DNA of 18,128 nucleotides, from contig DASYQJ010000273.1 of assembly GCA_036005605.1 (NCBI GenBank), forward strand, positions 1-18,128, in the 5' to 3' direction. A model generated the notes under the pieces. The model had not been told where the DNA came from. It worked only from the letters and a program-made list of their open reading frames with translations, and did not search any database. Source of the DNA: JALZAA01 sp036005605 (lineage in GTDB: Bacteria > Actinomycetota > Acidimicrobiia > IMCC26256 > JACDBD01). A program made the position numbers and the translations under genes. The first letter of the stretch is position 1, and every line of letters starts with the position of its first letter. Shown here in pieces: positions 1 through 8,379 of the stretch.

Positions 1-611
1 GAGACGGTGGCGACGGGTTCGGCGAGCTCGTTGCTGAGGCCGCGGGTGGAGCCGGGCAGCAGGTCCTCGCCGTCGAGCGGGTAGCGCAAGCCGGTGGTGC
101 GCACCCGGCGGGCCGGGCCTCCCACGGCGAGCAGCGAGCACAGGTCGCCGGGCGTTCCGGACAGACGGGCGCGCTCGTGGATCACCGTGATGCGCGCGTC
201 GCCCACGAGCGCCTCGATCTCGATGTCGGCGAAGGCCGGCGACGCGATGAGCAGCGCGTTGGCGAGGAAGTGGTCGAGGCGTCCGCCGTAACCACCGATG
301 ACGAACACGCGGGTCGCGCCGCGCTCTCGAGCCGTGCCGAGCGCGAGCTCGAGGTCGCTCTTGTCCTTCTCAGCGGGGTACCGGCGCACCTCGGCGCCAC
401 CGGCGACGGCGGCGTCGACCGCGGCGGGATCGGCGGAGTCGAAGTCTCCGACGACGAGGTCGACGTCACGCCCCAGTGCGAGCGCGTGCTCGACGCCCGA
501 GTCGGCGGCGACGGTGAAGCCCGCATCGGGCAGCCGCGCCGCGACCGCGGCGCCGACCGGATCACCGCCCGCGAAGACGAGCGCCACGCTCGCCGGGGGC
601 GCCTCCACCAT
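1..611 (-). CDS. Thiamine diphosphokinase (thiamine pyrophosphokinase), 3' end cut by window edge
   Basis: Predicted to make thiamine diphosphate by transferring pyrophosphate from ATP to thiamine in the cytoplasm. The 203 visible residues carry family hallmarks: AADSG (residues 35-39), VGDFDS (54-59) for nucleotide and Mg binding, EKDKSDLELAL after that, then GGYGGRLDHFLAN, and a C-terminal beta-barrel part with GDLCSLL and GLRYPLDGEDL, which forms the thiamine site in the family. Only the last few residues should be missing. The first ATG at 611 sits almost directly on the GGGAGGG ribosome binding site. A GTG at 608 gives more normal spacing and may be the true start. A TPP riboswitch lies immediately upstream, which agrees independently with the assignment and predicts repression by the product. 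The gene diverges from the Kelch lipoprotein gene. Family assignment is secure; only the start is uncertain. Confidence 0.93.
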   Translation of the reverse strand, partial: MVEAPPASVALVFAGGDPVGAAVAARLPDAGFTVAADSGVEHALALGRDVDLVVGDFDSADPAAVDAAVAGGAEVRRYPAEKDKSDLELALGTARERGATRVFVIGGYGGRLDHFLANALLIASPAFADIEIEALVGDARITVIHERARLSGTPGDLCSLLAVGGPARRVRTTGLRYPLDGEDLLPGSTRGLSNELAEPVATV

Positions 612-713
612 CCCTCCCTTCGCCGGAATTACCCGGTGCAGGTTCCACGGGTCGGTGGCGCTGCCTGCTGTCGGCGTAGCCACCCTCTCAGCCCGGCTGT
701 CCCGAGCTCCCCA
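612..713 (-). ncRNA. TPP riboswitch (THI element)
   Basis: Read on the minus strand, this leader has the conserved TPP aptamer blocks in order and at usual distances: GGGGAGC (712-706), CUGAGA (691-686), ACCC followed by GAACCUG (645-639), GGUAAU (633-628), and GGCGAAGGGA (624-615). A variable P3a-type hairpin with GGUGGC/GCCACC arms lies after CUGAGA. The 3' conserved block runs straight into GGGAGGG, which is also the only Shine-Dalgarno sequence for the thiamine diphosphokinase. Ligand binding should therefore hide the ribosome binding site, giving translational feedback by thiamine diphosphate. There is no room for a separate terminator hairpin between aptamer and start codon. The match to the known consensus is strong; the mechanism is inferred. 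Confidence 0.93.
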
Positions 714-727
714 TTGGGTCGAGCCCG

Positions 728-733
728 ATCGTA
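728..733 (-). promoter_or_regulatory. Candidate -10 element for the riboswitch/thiamine kinase transcript
   Basis: TACGAT on the minus strand lies about 16 bases upstream of the first conserved aptamer base, so a transcript starting 6-8 bases downstream would begin just before the aptamer. No good -35 hexamer is visible. The same ten bases recur 29 bp away (754-763), giving a second possible -10 at 762-757. Confidence 0.35.
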
Positions 734-783
734 TCGTGACGATCCGACTGGGGCCGATCGTATTCGGTGTGCAAGGGTGCCCC

Positions 784-1803
784 GTGCTGCGCGCCGTCCG
801 TTCCGCTGTCGCGCTCGGCGCGGTCGCTCTCCTCGTCGCCGCGTGCGGTGGAGGCGGGGGAGGCGACTCCACGTCGAAGCGTACGCCGTCGACGACCGCG
901 TCGGCGAGCACGGCGTCGTCAGCCCCCACGACCACCACCGCCGGTGCATTACGCATCACCGCCGCGCCGTGGAAGTTGCCGTCGCCGTCGTCCCGTGAGG
1001 TCGTGCTCACGGACGGGAAGCAGTTGTTGGTGCTGGGTGGTCTCGACGCGTCGAAGCAGACGACCGGGAGCGTCGTGAGCGTCGACCCGTCGAACGGCGC
1101 GTCCCAGACGCTCGGCTCGCTCGCGCAGCCGGTGCACGACGCCGCCGGCGCAGTCGTGAACGGCGCGTACGTCGTGATCGCGGGGGGCACGGGTGAGGAA
1201 GGAAGCGCATCCGTGCAGTCGTTCCAGCCCGGCTCCGCGGGCAAGATCGTCGGGCGCGTTCCCGGCCCGTTGTCGGACCACGCCTCGGCGACGATCGACG
1301 GCAAGGTGTACGTGGTCGGCGGGTACGACGGTCACCAGATCTCGCCGAACGTGCTCGTGAGCGACGACGGCACGAACTACCGGATCCTCGGCGCCCTCCC
1401 CGAGCCAGTGCGCTACCCGGCGGTGGCGGCCACCGGCGGGGCCATCTACGTGTTCGGCGGGGTGGCCACCGCGAGCGGTGCCGACACACGCTCGATCCAG
1501 AAGATCGATCCCGCGAGCGGCAAGGTCAGCGTCGTCGGTCAGTTGCCCGCGCCGCTGTCACATGCCGGCGCCGTCGAGCTCGGCGGCCGGATCTACGTGA
1601 TCGGCGGCTTCGTCGCCAATCAGGTGACGGGGCAGGTGTTGCGGTTCGACCCGCAGAGCGCGGCCGTCGCGGAAGCCGGGACGCTTCCCGCGCCCGTTAC
1701 CGACGGAGCGGTGACCGCGATCGGCGATACCGCGTACTTCGTCGGCGGACAGGGCACCGATCGCGCGCCCCTCGCCGGCGTGGTCGAGCTCAAGGGCGGC
1801 TGA
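784..1803 (+). CDS. Kelch-repeat beta-propeller lipoprotein
   Basis: Predicted surface-anchored lipoprotein of 339 residues. The N-terminus has a short basic region, a hydrophobic core and a VAAC lipobox with the modified cysteine at residue 21. A glycine run and a Ser/Thr/Ala-rich linker follow, up to about residue 60. The rest is a propeller with six blades marked by LLVLGG, VVIAGG, VYVVGG, IYVFGG, IYVIGG and AYFVGG, the classic Kelch double-glycine motif. The GTG start at 784 is chosen because it opens the signal peptide and has AAGGG six bases upstream. An in-frame GTG at 769 is less suitable. Kelch propellers usually bind proteins or sugars, and no catalytic signature is visible. The exported glycoside hydrolase gene begins 3 bp after the stop, so the two are likely co-transcribed. 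The ligand is unknown. Confidence 0.85.
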   Translation: MLRAVRSAVALGAVALLVAACGGGGGGDSTSKRTPSTTASASTASSAPTTTTAGALRITAAPWKLPSPSSREVVLTDGKQLLVLGGLDASKQTTGSVVSVDPSNGASQTLGSLAQPVHDAAGAVVNGAYVVIAGGTGEEGSASVQSFQPGSAGKIVGRVPGPLSDHASATIDGKVYVVGGYDGHQISPNVLVSDDGTNYRILGALPEPVRYPAVAATGGAIYVFGGVATASGADTRSIQKIDPASGKVSVVGQLPAPLSHAGAVELGGRIYVIGGFVANQVTGQVLRFDPQSAAVAEAGTLPAPVTDGAVTAIGDTAYFVGGQGTDRAPLAGVVELKGG

Positions 1804-1806
1804 CCG

Positions 1807-4002
1807 GTGCGGCGCGCCAGGCGCCGGTCGGTTGCGGTTGCCGTCGCGATCGGGCTTGCGTGCGGTGGGCTGGCGGCGCCGGCGGCGGCCGATCGGGCCC
1901 AATCCACGGGCGCGCGCTGCGGCGACCCGGCTGTCGGGAAGGCGTCGGGGGCCGTGCGGGCGCCAGCACGTGACTTCTCCGACGTCAACCGCGACGGCGA
2001 TCGCCTCACCACGCGCTCGGGACGGACGCGCCTGGAGGTCACGCTCTCGCCGCTCGCGATCACGGTGTCCACACGGAAGGGCGCGATCGTGCGGGAGGTC
2101 CCGGACGGCGGGCTCTACTTCCGGCGCGGCGACTCGAGCGCGCCCGTGCCCGTGCGCGCGGCCGAGCCCGCGAACTTCCGGCGCTGCGCGCTCCAACTGC
2201 GTGCCACCTTCGGCGACGGCACCACCGGCACGGTCACGCTCCAGGCCCACGCCGATGACACGGTGTCGGTGGCGCTGGCGTTCGAGGACCCGACGATCAC
2301 CCATTGGGGCGAGCAGCTGGCCACGTCGCCCGACGAGCGCGTCTACGGCCTCACCGAGCGCATCGTCGACGACCTCAGCGCGTCGGAGCTGACGCCGCAA
2401 CCGGTCGGCACGCTGAACCGCAAGGGCGAACGGGTCTCAATGTACGTGCGCCCGACGATCTCCGCCTACGCGCCCTTCTACCAGTCCTCGAACGGGTACG
2501 GGCTGTTCGTCGACGGCTCGATGCCCGGCGTCTACGACCTCGGCGCGACCGATCCGGCCGTTCTCTCGTTCGAATACGAGATCGACCCGCAGGGGCACGC
2601 GGGGCGTTACTTCGTGTTCGCCGGCGACCACTACCGGCAGAACGACGCGTACTCGCGCCTCACCGGCCGGCCGTTCGTGCCGCCCAAGAAGGTGTTCCTG
2701 CACTGGCGCGGTCGCGACCAGGCGGTGATCGGCGAGCCGGTCGACGTCGACGGTGTGCCGGTGAACCCGACCGTGGCCGACGACCTCCTCAACTACGAGC
2801 GCTACGACATCCCCGTCGGCATCTATCACTTCGACCGTCCGTGGGCGGTAGGTACCGAGGGCTACGGGACGCTCCGCTTCGACCCGGCCCGCTTCCCGGA
2901 TGCGGACGGGATGCTCGAGGTCATGAAGCGGCGCGGCTGGTCGAGCCAGGTGTGGGTGTCGGAGTGGGCGCTGGACGAGCGCGCGGCGCGTGCGCGCGAG
3001 CAGGGCTGGCTCGCGCCGGGCAGCGAGCGCGAGCTCGACCTCACGAACCCGGCGGCCGTGCGGGGACTCGAGCGCGACCTGCGCGGCTTCCTCAGAGGTT
3101 CCGGACGGCTCGTCGACGGGTTCTTCGTCGACCGGAGCGAGGAGATCGTGCCGAGCGACACCGACGACGTGTACCACGACGGCCGCAACGGCCGGCAGGT
3201 TCACAACGCCTATCCCGTGCTGCTCCAGCAGGCGGTGCGACGCGCCCTGGACGAAGCCCGCGGCCGTGACGGATGGGCGATCGCGCGCGCCGCATACTCC
3301 GGGTCGGCCCGGTACGCGATGACGTGGGGCGGCGACACACACAGCCGCGAAGGAGTCCTCATCCCCGAGCAGCCCGACACCGGGCCGTCGACCGACCTCG
3401 GCCTGCGCAGTGTCCTCGTCAGCCTCCAGCGCTGCGCGTTCATGGGCATGCCGTACTGGGGCTCGGACATCGGCGGGTACAGCGACTTCGGCGACCGCGA
3501 GGTGTTCGCCCGCTGGATCGAGGTCGGCGCCCTGTCACCGCTGATGCGGTTCCACGGCAAGGGCACCGACGCTCCTTGGGACATGCCGACGGAGCCGAAG
3601 GTCGACCAGGAGATGATCGACATCTACCGGCGCTACGTCGTGCTCCACCACGCCCTCGCCGACTACCAGCAGCGTCTCGCCCGCGACGCGCACCGCACGG
3701 GCGCGCCACTCGTCCGGCCGCTGGTGTTCAACTACCCGGACGACCCGAACGTCGCCGACCGGTGGGACCAGTGGCTGCTCGGGAACGACCTCCTCGTGGC
3801 GCCCGTATGGCAGTCGGGCGGACGCAGCCGTGCCGTGTACCTGCCGAAGGGCAAATGGGTGGACTTCTGGGACCGCTCACGAGTGGTCGAGGGCCCCGTC
3901 GAGCTCACCGAGGACGTCCCCCTCGGCCGGGTGCCGCTCTTCGTGAAGCAGGGCTCGCCGCTCTTGCGCGACCCGCACCTGCAGGAGGTCGCCCGGCAAT
4001 AG
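1807..4002 (+). CDS. Exported glycoside hydrolase family 31 (alpha-glucosidase/alpha-xylosidase type)
   Basis: A 731-residue enzyme predicted to hydrolyse an alpha-glycoside outside the membrane. It opens with an arginine-rich n-region, a hydrophobic stretch and an AAA-type signal peptidase site near residue 29. An N-terminal mutarotase-like beta-sandwich (to about residue 290) is followed by the family 31 barrel. Visible barrel landmarks are IPVGIYHFDRPW, RFDPARFPDADGML, the nucleophile region DGFFVDRSEE with D442, the acid/base candidate D510 in TWGGDTHS, GSDIGGY, and the substrate-pocket segment MRFHGKG. LLGNDLLVAPV and a C-terminal beta domain (VYLPKGKWVDFW) follow. Length and order fit the family. 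The nucleophile context differs from the common WxDMNE, resembling an (I/L)DRG(D/E)E-like branch, so the exact substrate cannot be called. The GTG start at 1807 is 3 bp after the Kelch gene, suggesting coupled expression. Confidence 0.9.
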   Translation: MRRARRRSVAVAVAIGLACGGLAAPAAADRAQSTGARCGDPAVGKASGAVRAPARDFSDVNRDGDRLTTRSGRTRLEVTLSPLAITVSTRKGAIVREVPDGGLYFRRGDSSAPVPVRAAEPANFRRCALQLRATFGDGTTGTVTLQAHADDTVSVALAFEDPTITHWGEQLATSPDERVYGLTERIVDDLSASELTPQPVGTLNRKGERVSMYVRPTISAYAPFYQSSNGYGLFVDGSMPGVYDLGATDPAVLSFEYEIDPQGHAGRYFVFAGDHYRQNDAYSRLTGRPFVPPKKVFLHWRGRDQAVIGEPVDVDGVPVNPTVADDLLNYERYDIPVGIYHFDRPWAVGTEGYGTLRFDPARFPDADGMLEVMKRRGWSSQVWVSEWALDERAARAREQGWLAPGSERELDLTNPAAVRGLERDLRGFLRGSGRLVDGFFVDRSEEIVPSDTDDVYHDGRNGRQVHNAYPVLLQQAVRRALDEARGRDGWAIARAAYSGSARYAMTWGGDTHSREGVLIPEQPDTGPSTDLGLRSVLVSLQRCAFMGMPYWGSDIGGYSDFGDREVFARWIEVGALSPLMRFHGKGTDAPWDMPTEPKVDQEMIDIYRRYVVLHHALADYQQRLARDAHRTGAPLVRPLVFNYPDDPNVADRWDQWLLGNDLLVAPVWQSGGRSRAVYLPKGKWVDFWDRSRVVEGPVELTEDVPLGRVPLFVKQGSPLLRDPHLQEVARQ

Positions 4003-4003
4003 G

Positions 4004-4042
4004 TGCGTATCTCAGCGACGTTCGGCGTCGTTCAGAGACGCA
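4004..4042. terminator. Bidirectional hairpin between convergent genes
   Basis: A 39-base imperfect hairpin occupies most of the 46 bp between the stop codons of the GH31 and YVTN-propeller genes. TGCGT (4004-4008) pairs with ACGCA (4038-4042). TCT (4010-4012) pairs with AGA (4034-4036). AGCGACG (4014-4020) pairs with CGTCGTT (4026-4032) with one wobble. The loop is TTCGG and there are two mismatches. No T-run follows on either side, so this would be a U-less terminator working in both directions. Confidence 0.65.
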
Positions 4043-4048
4043 TCCTCG

Positions 4049-5239
4049 TCAGCGGTAGTTCCCCGTGTGGCCCATGCTGTAGCGGCCCGGTTGGGGGAAG
4101 ACCGCCAGGCCGTGTGGGCCGTTGCCGACGGGGATCTTCTTGATCAGCTGCCCCGTCGTCGTATCGATGACGTAGACCTCGGAGTTGTAGCGGCCGCTGA
4201 GCCAGAGCTGCTTGCCGTCGCTGCTGACCCCGCCCATGTCGGGGCTGCCGCCGAACTGCCAGTGGCCGACGATGTTGCGCGAGGCGAAGTCGATCACGCT
4301 CACCGAGCCGGCGCCGCGGTTCGTCACGTACAGCTGCGTGCCGTCGCGGCTGGGGTACAGGCCGTGGGCGCCCTTGCCGGTCGGGATGAACTGGAGCTCA
4401 CTCATGTTCGCCCAGTCGACCACCGTGACGCCGTCCTTCGTCTCGTTTGCGTTGAACATGACGGTGCCGTCGGGCGAGAGCTTGACGTCGACGGGCTTCC
4501 CGCCCACGTTGAGCTCCCCGGTGATCTCCATGCTGGCGAGGTCGATTCGCACCAGGAACCCAGAGAACTCCGTGCTCGCCACCATCGTCTTCCCGTCGGC
4601 GGTGAATTCGGCGTGGTTCACACCCGCATGCGGGATGTGCAGCTTCTTGATGAGCGTCCAGCTCTTCGGGTCGTAGAAGTCGACGGAGCTGTCGCGCTCG
4701 GCCATGACGATGGCCTTCGTCCCGTCGGGCGAGAAGTACAGGTTGTACGGGTCGGCGATCGGGATCGGTGCGCCCGGCTTTCCGGTGCGAGGGTCGATCG
4801 GAGTCAAAGAGTTGCCCTGGTTGTTGTTCACGTAGAGCGTCTGCATGTCCCACGACGGCACGACGTGCTGCGGCAGCTGTCCGACCGGGTACTGGTCGAT
4901 GACCGCCATCGTGTTCGGATCGATCACGCTGACCGTGTTCGACATGCCGTTCGGCACGTAGACGCGAGTGGGAATGTCGCGCACCGACGGCGCGAGCTGG
5001 TTCGCCTGCGTGAACTCGTAGACATTGTCGGGCTTTGCACCGGTTGTTGGTGGCGCGGTCGTGGGAGCGGCGGTGGTCGCAGTCGTCGACGGCTGTGCAC
5101 TCCGGGCGCTGGTGTTGTCGCTGCTCGAGCAAGCGGACGCGACCAAGCCGAGGACGCCCAGGAGCGCAAAGAGAAGGAGACCGAGTGACTTGCCGCGCAC
5201 GAAGGGTGAGCTTCGCACAGCACCGGACCCGAAACACAT
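4049..5239 (-). CDS. YVTN/NHL-type beta-propeller lipoprotein
   Basis: Predicted exported lipoprotein of 396 residues from the ATG at 5239. A hydrophobic segment ends in the lipobox ASAC with cysteine 37, followed by a Ser/Thr/Pro/Ala linker. The body consists of repeated propeller units of the surface-antigen YVTN type: VYVPNGMSNTVSVIDPNT, LYVNNNQGNSLTPID, LYVTNRGAGSVSVIDFAS, and VYVIDTTTGQLIKKIPVGNGPHGLAVFPQPG near the end. Such proteins often act as extracellular binding or structural propellers; no active site is visible. The start is uncertain. An in-frame TTG at 5248 has GAGGG close by, while a GTG at 5200 would give a more typical 24-residue signal peptide. It converges with the GH31 gene and diverges from the amino acid dehydrogenase. 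Confidence 0.85.
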   Translation of the reverse strand: MCFGSGAVRSSPFVRGKSLGLLLFALLGVLGLVASACSSSDNTSARSAQPSTTATTAAPTTAPPTTGAKPDNVYEFTQANQLAPSVRDIPTRVYVPNGMSNTVSVIDPNTMAVIDQYPVGQLPQHVVPSWDMQTLYVNNNQGNSLTPIDPRTGKPGAPIPIADPYNLYFSPDGTKAIVMAERDSSVDFYDPKSWTLIKKLHIPHAGVNHAEFTADGKTMVASTEFSGFLVRIDLASMEITGELNVGGKPVDVKLSPDGTVMFNANETKDGVTVVDWANMSELQFIPTGKGAHGLYPSRDGTQLYVTNRGAGSVSVIDFASRNIVGHWQFGGSPDMGGVSSDGKQLWLSGRYNSEVYVIDTTTGQLIKKIPVGNGPHGLAVFPQPGRYSMGHTGNYR

Positions 5240-5303
5240 CAGGCGCAACGGCCCTCATGTCTCGAGGATTCGCCGCGTCGTCCGCGCAGTACCGTCGGCA
5301 CTG

Positions 5304-6434
<1,131 letters not shown>

Positions 6435-6442
6435 TGCCTCGC

Positions 6443-6448
6443 TACGAT
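6443..6448 (+). promoter_or_regulatory. Candidate -10 element for the acyl-CoA ligase unit
   Basis: TACGAT lies in the 49 bp between the dehydrogenase stop and the ligase start. A transcript starting near 6455 would begin with a small hairpin (CGCTC 6454-6458 pairing with GAGCG 6466-6470) directly before the GGAGGGGG ribosome binding site. No clear -35 is visible. Confidence 0.35.
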
Positions 6449-6483
6449 CCGAACGCTCGACTCGTGAGCGGAGGGGGACCGGC

Positions 6484-8019
6484 ATGAAGGTGCCGCTGAC
6501 GGTCAACGACTTCCTGGAGCGCGCCGCGCTCGTATACGGCGACCGCATCGGCATCCTCGACGAGCCCGACCAGCCGGCCCCACCCCTCGACGGCCTCACC
6601 TACCGGCGGGTGCGCGAGCTCGCGCGGGCGCAAGCGGCCGCGTTGGACCACTTCGGGATCGGCGTGGGCGAGCGGGTCGCGATCGTCTCGCCCAACGCGG
6701 CGCGCCTGTTCGTGTCGTTCTTCGGGGTGAGCGGGTCGGGACGGATCCTCGTGCCCGTCAACTTCCGGCTCAACGCCGACGAAGTCGGGTACATCGTCGA
6801 GCACTCCGGCGCCTCCATGCTGCTCGTCGACCCCGAGCTCGACGAGTCGCTCTCGAGCGTCGGCGCGAAGCACCGGTTCGTGATCGGCGCTGAAGCCGAT
6901 CGGGAGCTGTTTCGCGAGGGCGTCGAGCCCGAGCCCTGGAAGCCCGACGAGGACGCCACCGCCACGATCAACTACACGAGCGGCACCACCGCGCGGCCCA
7001 AAGGCGTGCAGCTGACGCACCGCAACTGCTGGATCAACGCCACCGTCTTCGGATGGCAGACCGGCGTGAACGATCGCGACATCTATCTCCATACGTTGCC
7101 GATGTTCCATTGCAACGGGTGGGGGATGCCGTACGCGGTGACCGGCATGGGCGGCCGCCACATCGTGATCCGCAAGGTCGACGGCGCCGAGATCCTCCGC
7201 CGCATCGAGGAGCACGGCGTCACGCTGCTCAACGGAGCGCCCGCAGTCGTCAACGCGGTGCTCGAAGCCGCCGCGCAGTGGCAAGGCGAGATCCCGGGCC
7301 GCGGCCGTACCCGGATGGTGGTGGCGGGTGCGCCGCCACCCACCCGGACGATCGAGCGGGTCGAGACCGAGCTCGGCTGGGAGTTCATCCAGATCTACGG
7401 GCTCACCGAGACGGCCCCCCTGCTCACGATGAACCGCAGCCGGGCCGAGTACGACGACCTCGACGCGGGTGAACGCGCGCAGCGGCTGGGACGGGCCGGC
7501 GCGCCCACGCTCGGAGTGCAGGTGCGCGTCGACGACGAACGCGAGGTGCTCGCGCGCGGCAACGTCATCATGGAGGGCTACTGGAAGCAGCCGGACGAGA
7601 CGGCCAAGGCGATCCCCGCCGGTTGGTTCCACACCGGCGACGGTGGCGCGATCGACGAGGACGAGTACCTGTCGATCTCGGACCGGAAGAAGGACGTCAT
7701 CATCTCGGGCGGCGAGAACGTGTCGTCGGTCGAGGTCGAGGACTGCCTGTTCTCCCACCCGGCCGTCGCCGAGGTCGCCGTGATCGGCGTGCCCGACGAG
7801 AAGTGGGGCGAGACCGTGAAGGCGCTCGTTGTGCTCGCGCCCGGCGCAGAGGCGAGCGAGGCGGACCTCATCGCGCACTCACGTGACCACCTCTCCCACT
7901 ACAAGTGTCCGACGTCGGTCGAGTTCCGCTCCGAGCTCGCGCGTACCGCCACGGGCAAGCTCCAGAAGTTCAAGCTCCGCGGCCCGTACTGGGAGGGCCG
8001 GGACCGCGGGGTCGGCTGA
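6484..8019 (+). CDS. AMP-dependent fatty-acyl-CoA synthetase (ligase 1)
   Basis: Predicted to activate a carboxylic acid to an acyl-AMP and then an acyl-CoA. All core adenylate-forming motifs are present in 511 residues. The phosphate loop is YTSGTTARPKG (164-174). PMFHCNGWG and the A5 motif IYGLTETAPLL follow. The hinge region is FHTGDGGAIDEDEYLSISDRKKDVIISGGENVSSVEVE. The C-terminal TATGKLQKFKL carries the adenylation lysine K492. The start ATG has a strong GGAGGGGG seven bases upstream. The sequence suits medium- or long-chain fatty acid ligases of the FadD type, but the chain-length preference is not readable. Three short genes follow with almost no spacing, ending with a PF06475-type glycolipid-binding protein, so this is probably the first gene of a lipid-related operon. 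Confidence 0.92.
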   Translation: MKVPLTVNDFLERAALVYGDRIGILDEPDQPAPPLDGLTYRRVRELARAQAAALDHFGIGVGERVAIVSPNAARLFVSFFGVSGSGRILVPVNFRLNADEVGYIVEHSGASMLLVDPELDESLSSVGAKHRFVIGAEADRELFREGVEPEPWKPDEDATATINYTSGTTARPKGVQLTHRNCWINATVFGWQTGVNDRDIYLHTLPMFHCNGWGMPYAVTGMGGRHIVIRKVDGAEILRRIEEHGVTLLNGAPAVVNAVLEAAAQWQGEIPGRGRTRMVVAGAPPPTRTIERVETELGWEFIQIYGLTETAPLLTMNRSRAEYDDLDAGERAQRLGRAGAPTLGVQVRVDDEREVLARGNVIMEGYWKQPDETAKAIPAGWFHTGDGGAIDEDEYLSISDRKKDVIISGGENVSSVEVEDCLFSHPAVAEVAVIGVPDEKWGETVKALVVLAPGAEASEADLIAHSRDHLSHYKCPTSVEFRSELARTATGKLQKFKLRGPYWEGRDRGVG

Positions 8020-8021
8020 CG

Positions 8022-8279
8022 GTGTCGGGCGCGCCGTCGGTGTCACGCGTCGTCGGGCAGCTCCGCTACCTGTTCGAGGAGCGGCCCGAGCTGTCGAGCG
8101 CGTCGGCCGCCGAGCTCGCGCGGTGGCTCAGTCGCGAGGACCGCATGGCGCGCGCTCGGGCCCAGGACCCGCTCGGCACCCGCGAGGCGGTCGAGGCCGC
8201 CGCCGCCCGGCTCGACGACCGGGTCAGCGAGCCGATGGTGGCCGACGCCCTCGCGCAGCTCCGCGGCGGCAGCGGCTGA
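8022..8279 (+). CDS. Hypothetical 85-residue protein
   Basis: I do not recognise a family. The frame opens with GTG 2 bp after the acyl-CoA ligase stop and codes for a mostly helical, charged, soluble protein rich in Ala, Arg, Glu and Leu. It contains a segment like LRYLFEERPELSSASAAELARWLSRED, followed by a second helical region ending in VADALAQLRGGSG. There is no signal peptide, membrane helix or cysteine. The spacing strongly suggests co-translation with the ligase. An in-frame GTG at 8040 is an alternative start. Reality as a gene is supported by the tight packing and by the absence of any better frame here; the function is unknown. Confidence 0.65.
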   Translation: MSGAPSVSRVVGQLRYLFEERPELSSASAAELARWLSREDRMARARAQDPLGTREAVEAAAARLDDRVSEPMVADALAQLRGGSG

Positions 8280-8283
8280 GCAC

Positions 8284-8379
8284 GTGCCGAATTGGGCCGA
8301 GCAGGTCGCGATGCCCGGCGACTATCCGATGTTCCGGGCGTTGGTGGCCAAGATGCGAACAGCTCTCGGCGGGGAGTGA
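8284..8379 (+). CDS. Possible 31-residue small protein
   Basis: A GTG-initiated frame 4 bp after the 85-residue ORF codes for a short peptide with WAEQVAMPGDYPMFRALVAKM. Trp, Tyr, Phe and several Met in so short a frame are unusual for random high-GC sequence. Its stop overlaps the GTG start of the next gene by four bases (GTGA), a typical coupling arrangement. There is no strong Shine-Dalgarno. It could be a genuine small protein, a translational coupling leader for the next gene, or the tail of an ancestral longer protein broken by a frameshift from the preceding ORF. I cannot decide between these. Confidence 0.4.
   Translation: MPNWAEQVAMPGDYPMFRALVAKMRTALGGE

Noticed and set aside
177..998. 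Plus-strand frame of 273 codons opposite the thiamine kinase and crossing the riboswitch
   Set aside because: The minus strand carries a clear kinase and riboswitch; this frame has no domain pattern and overlaps the Kelch signal peptide in another frame.
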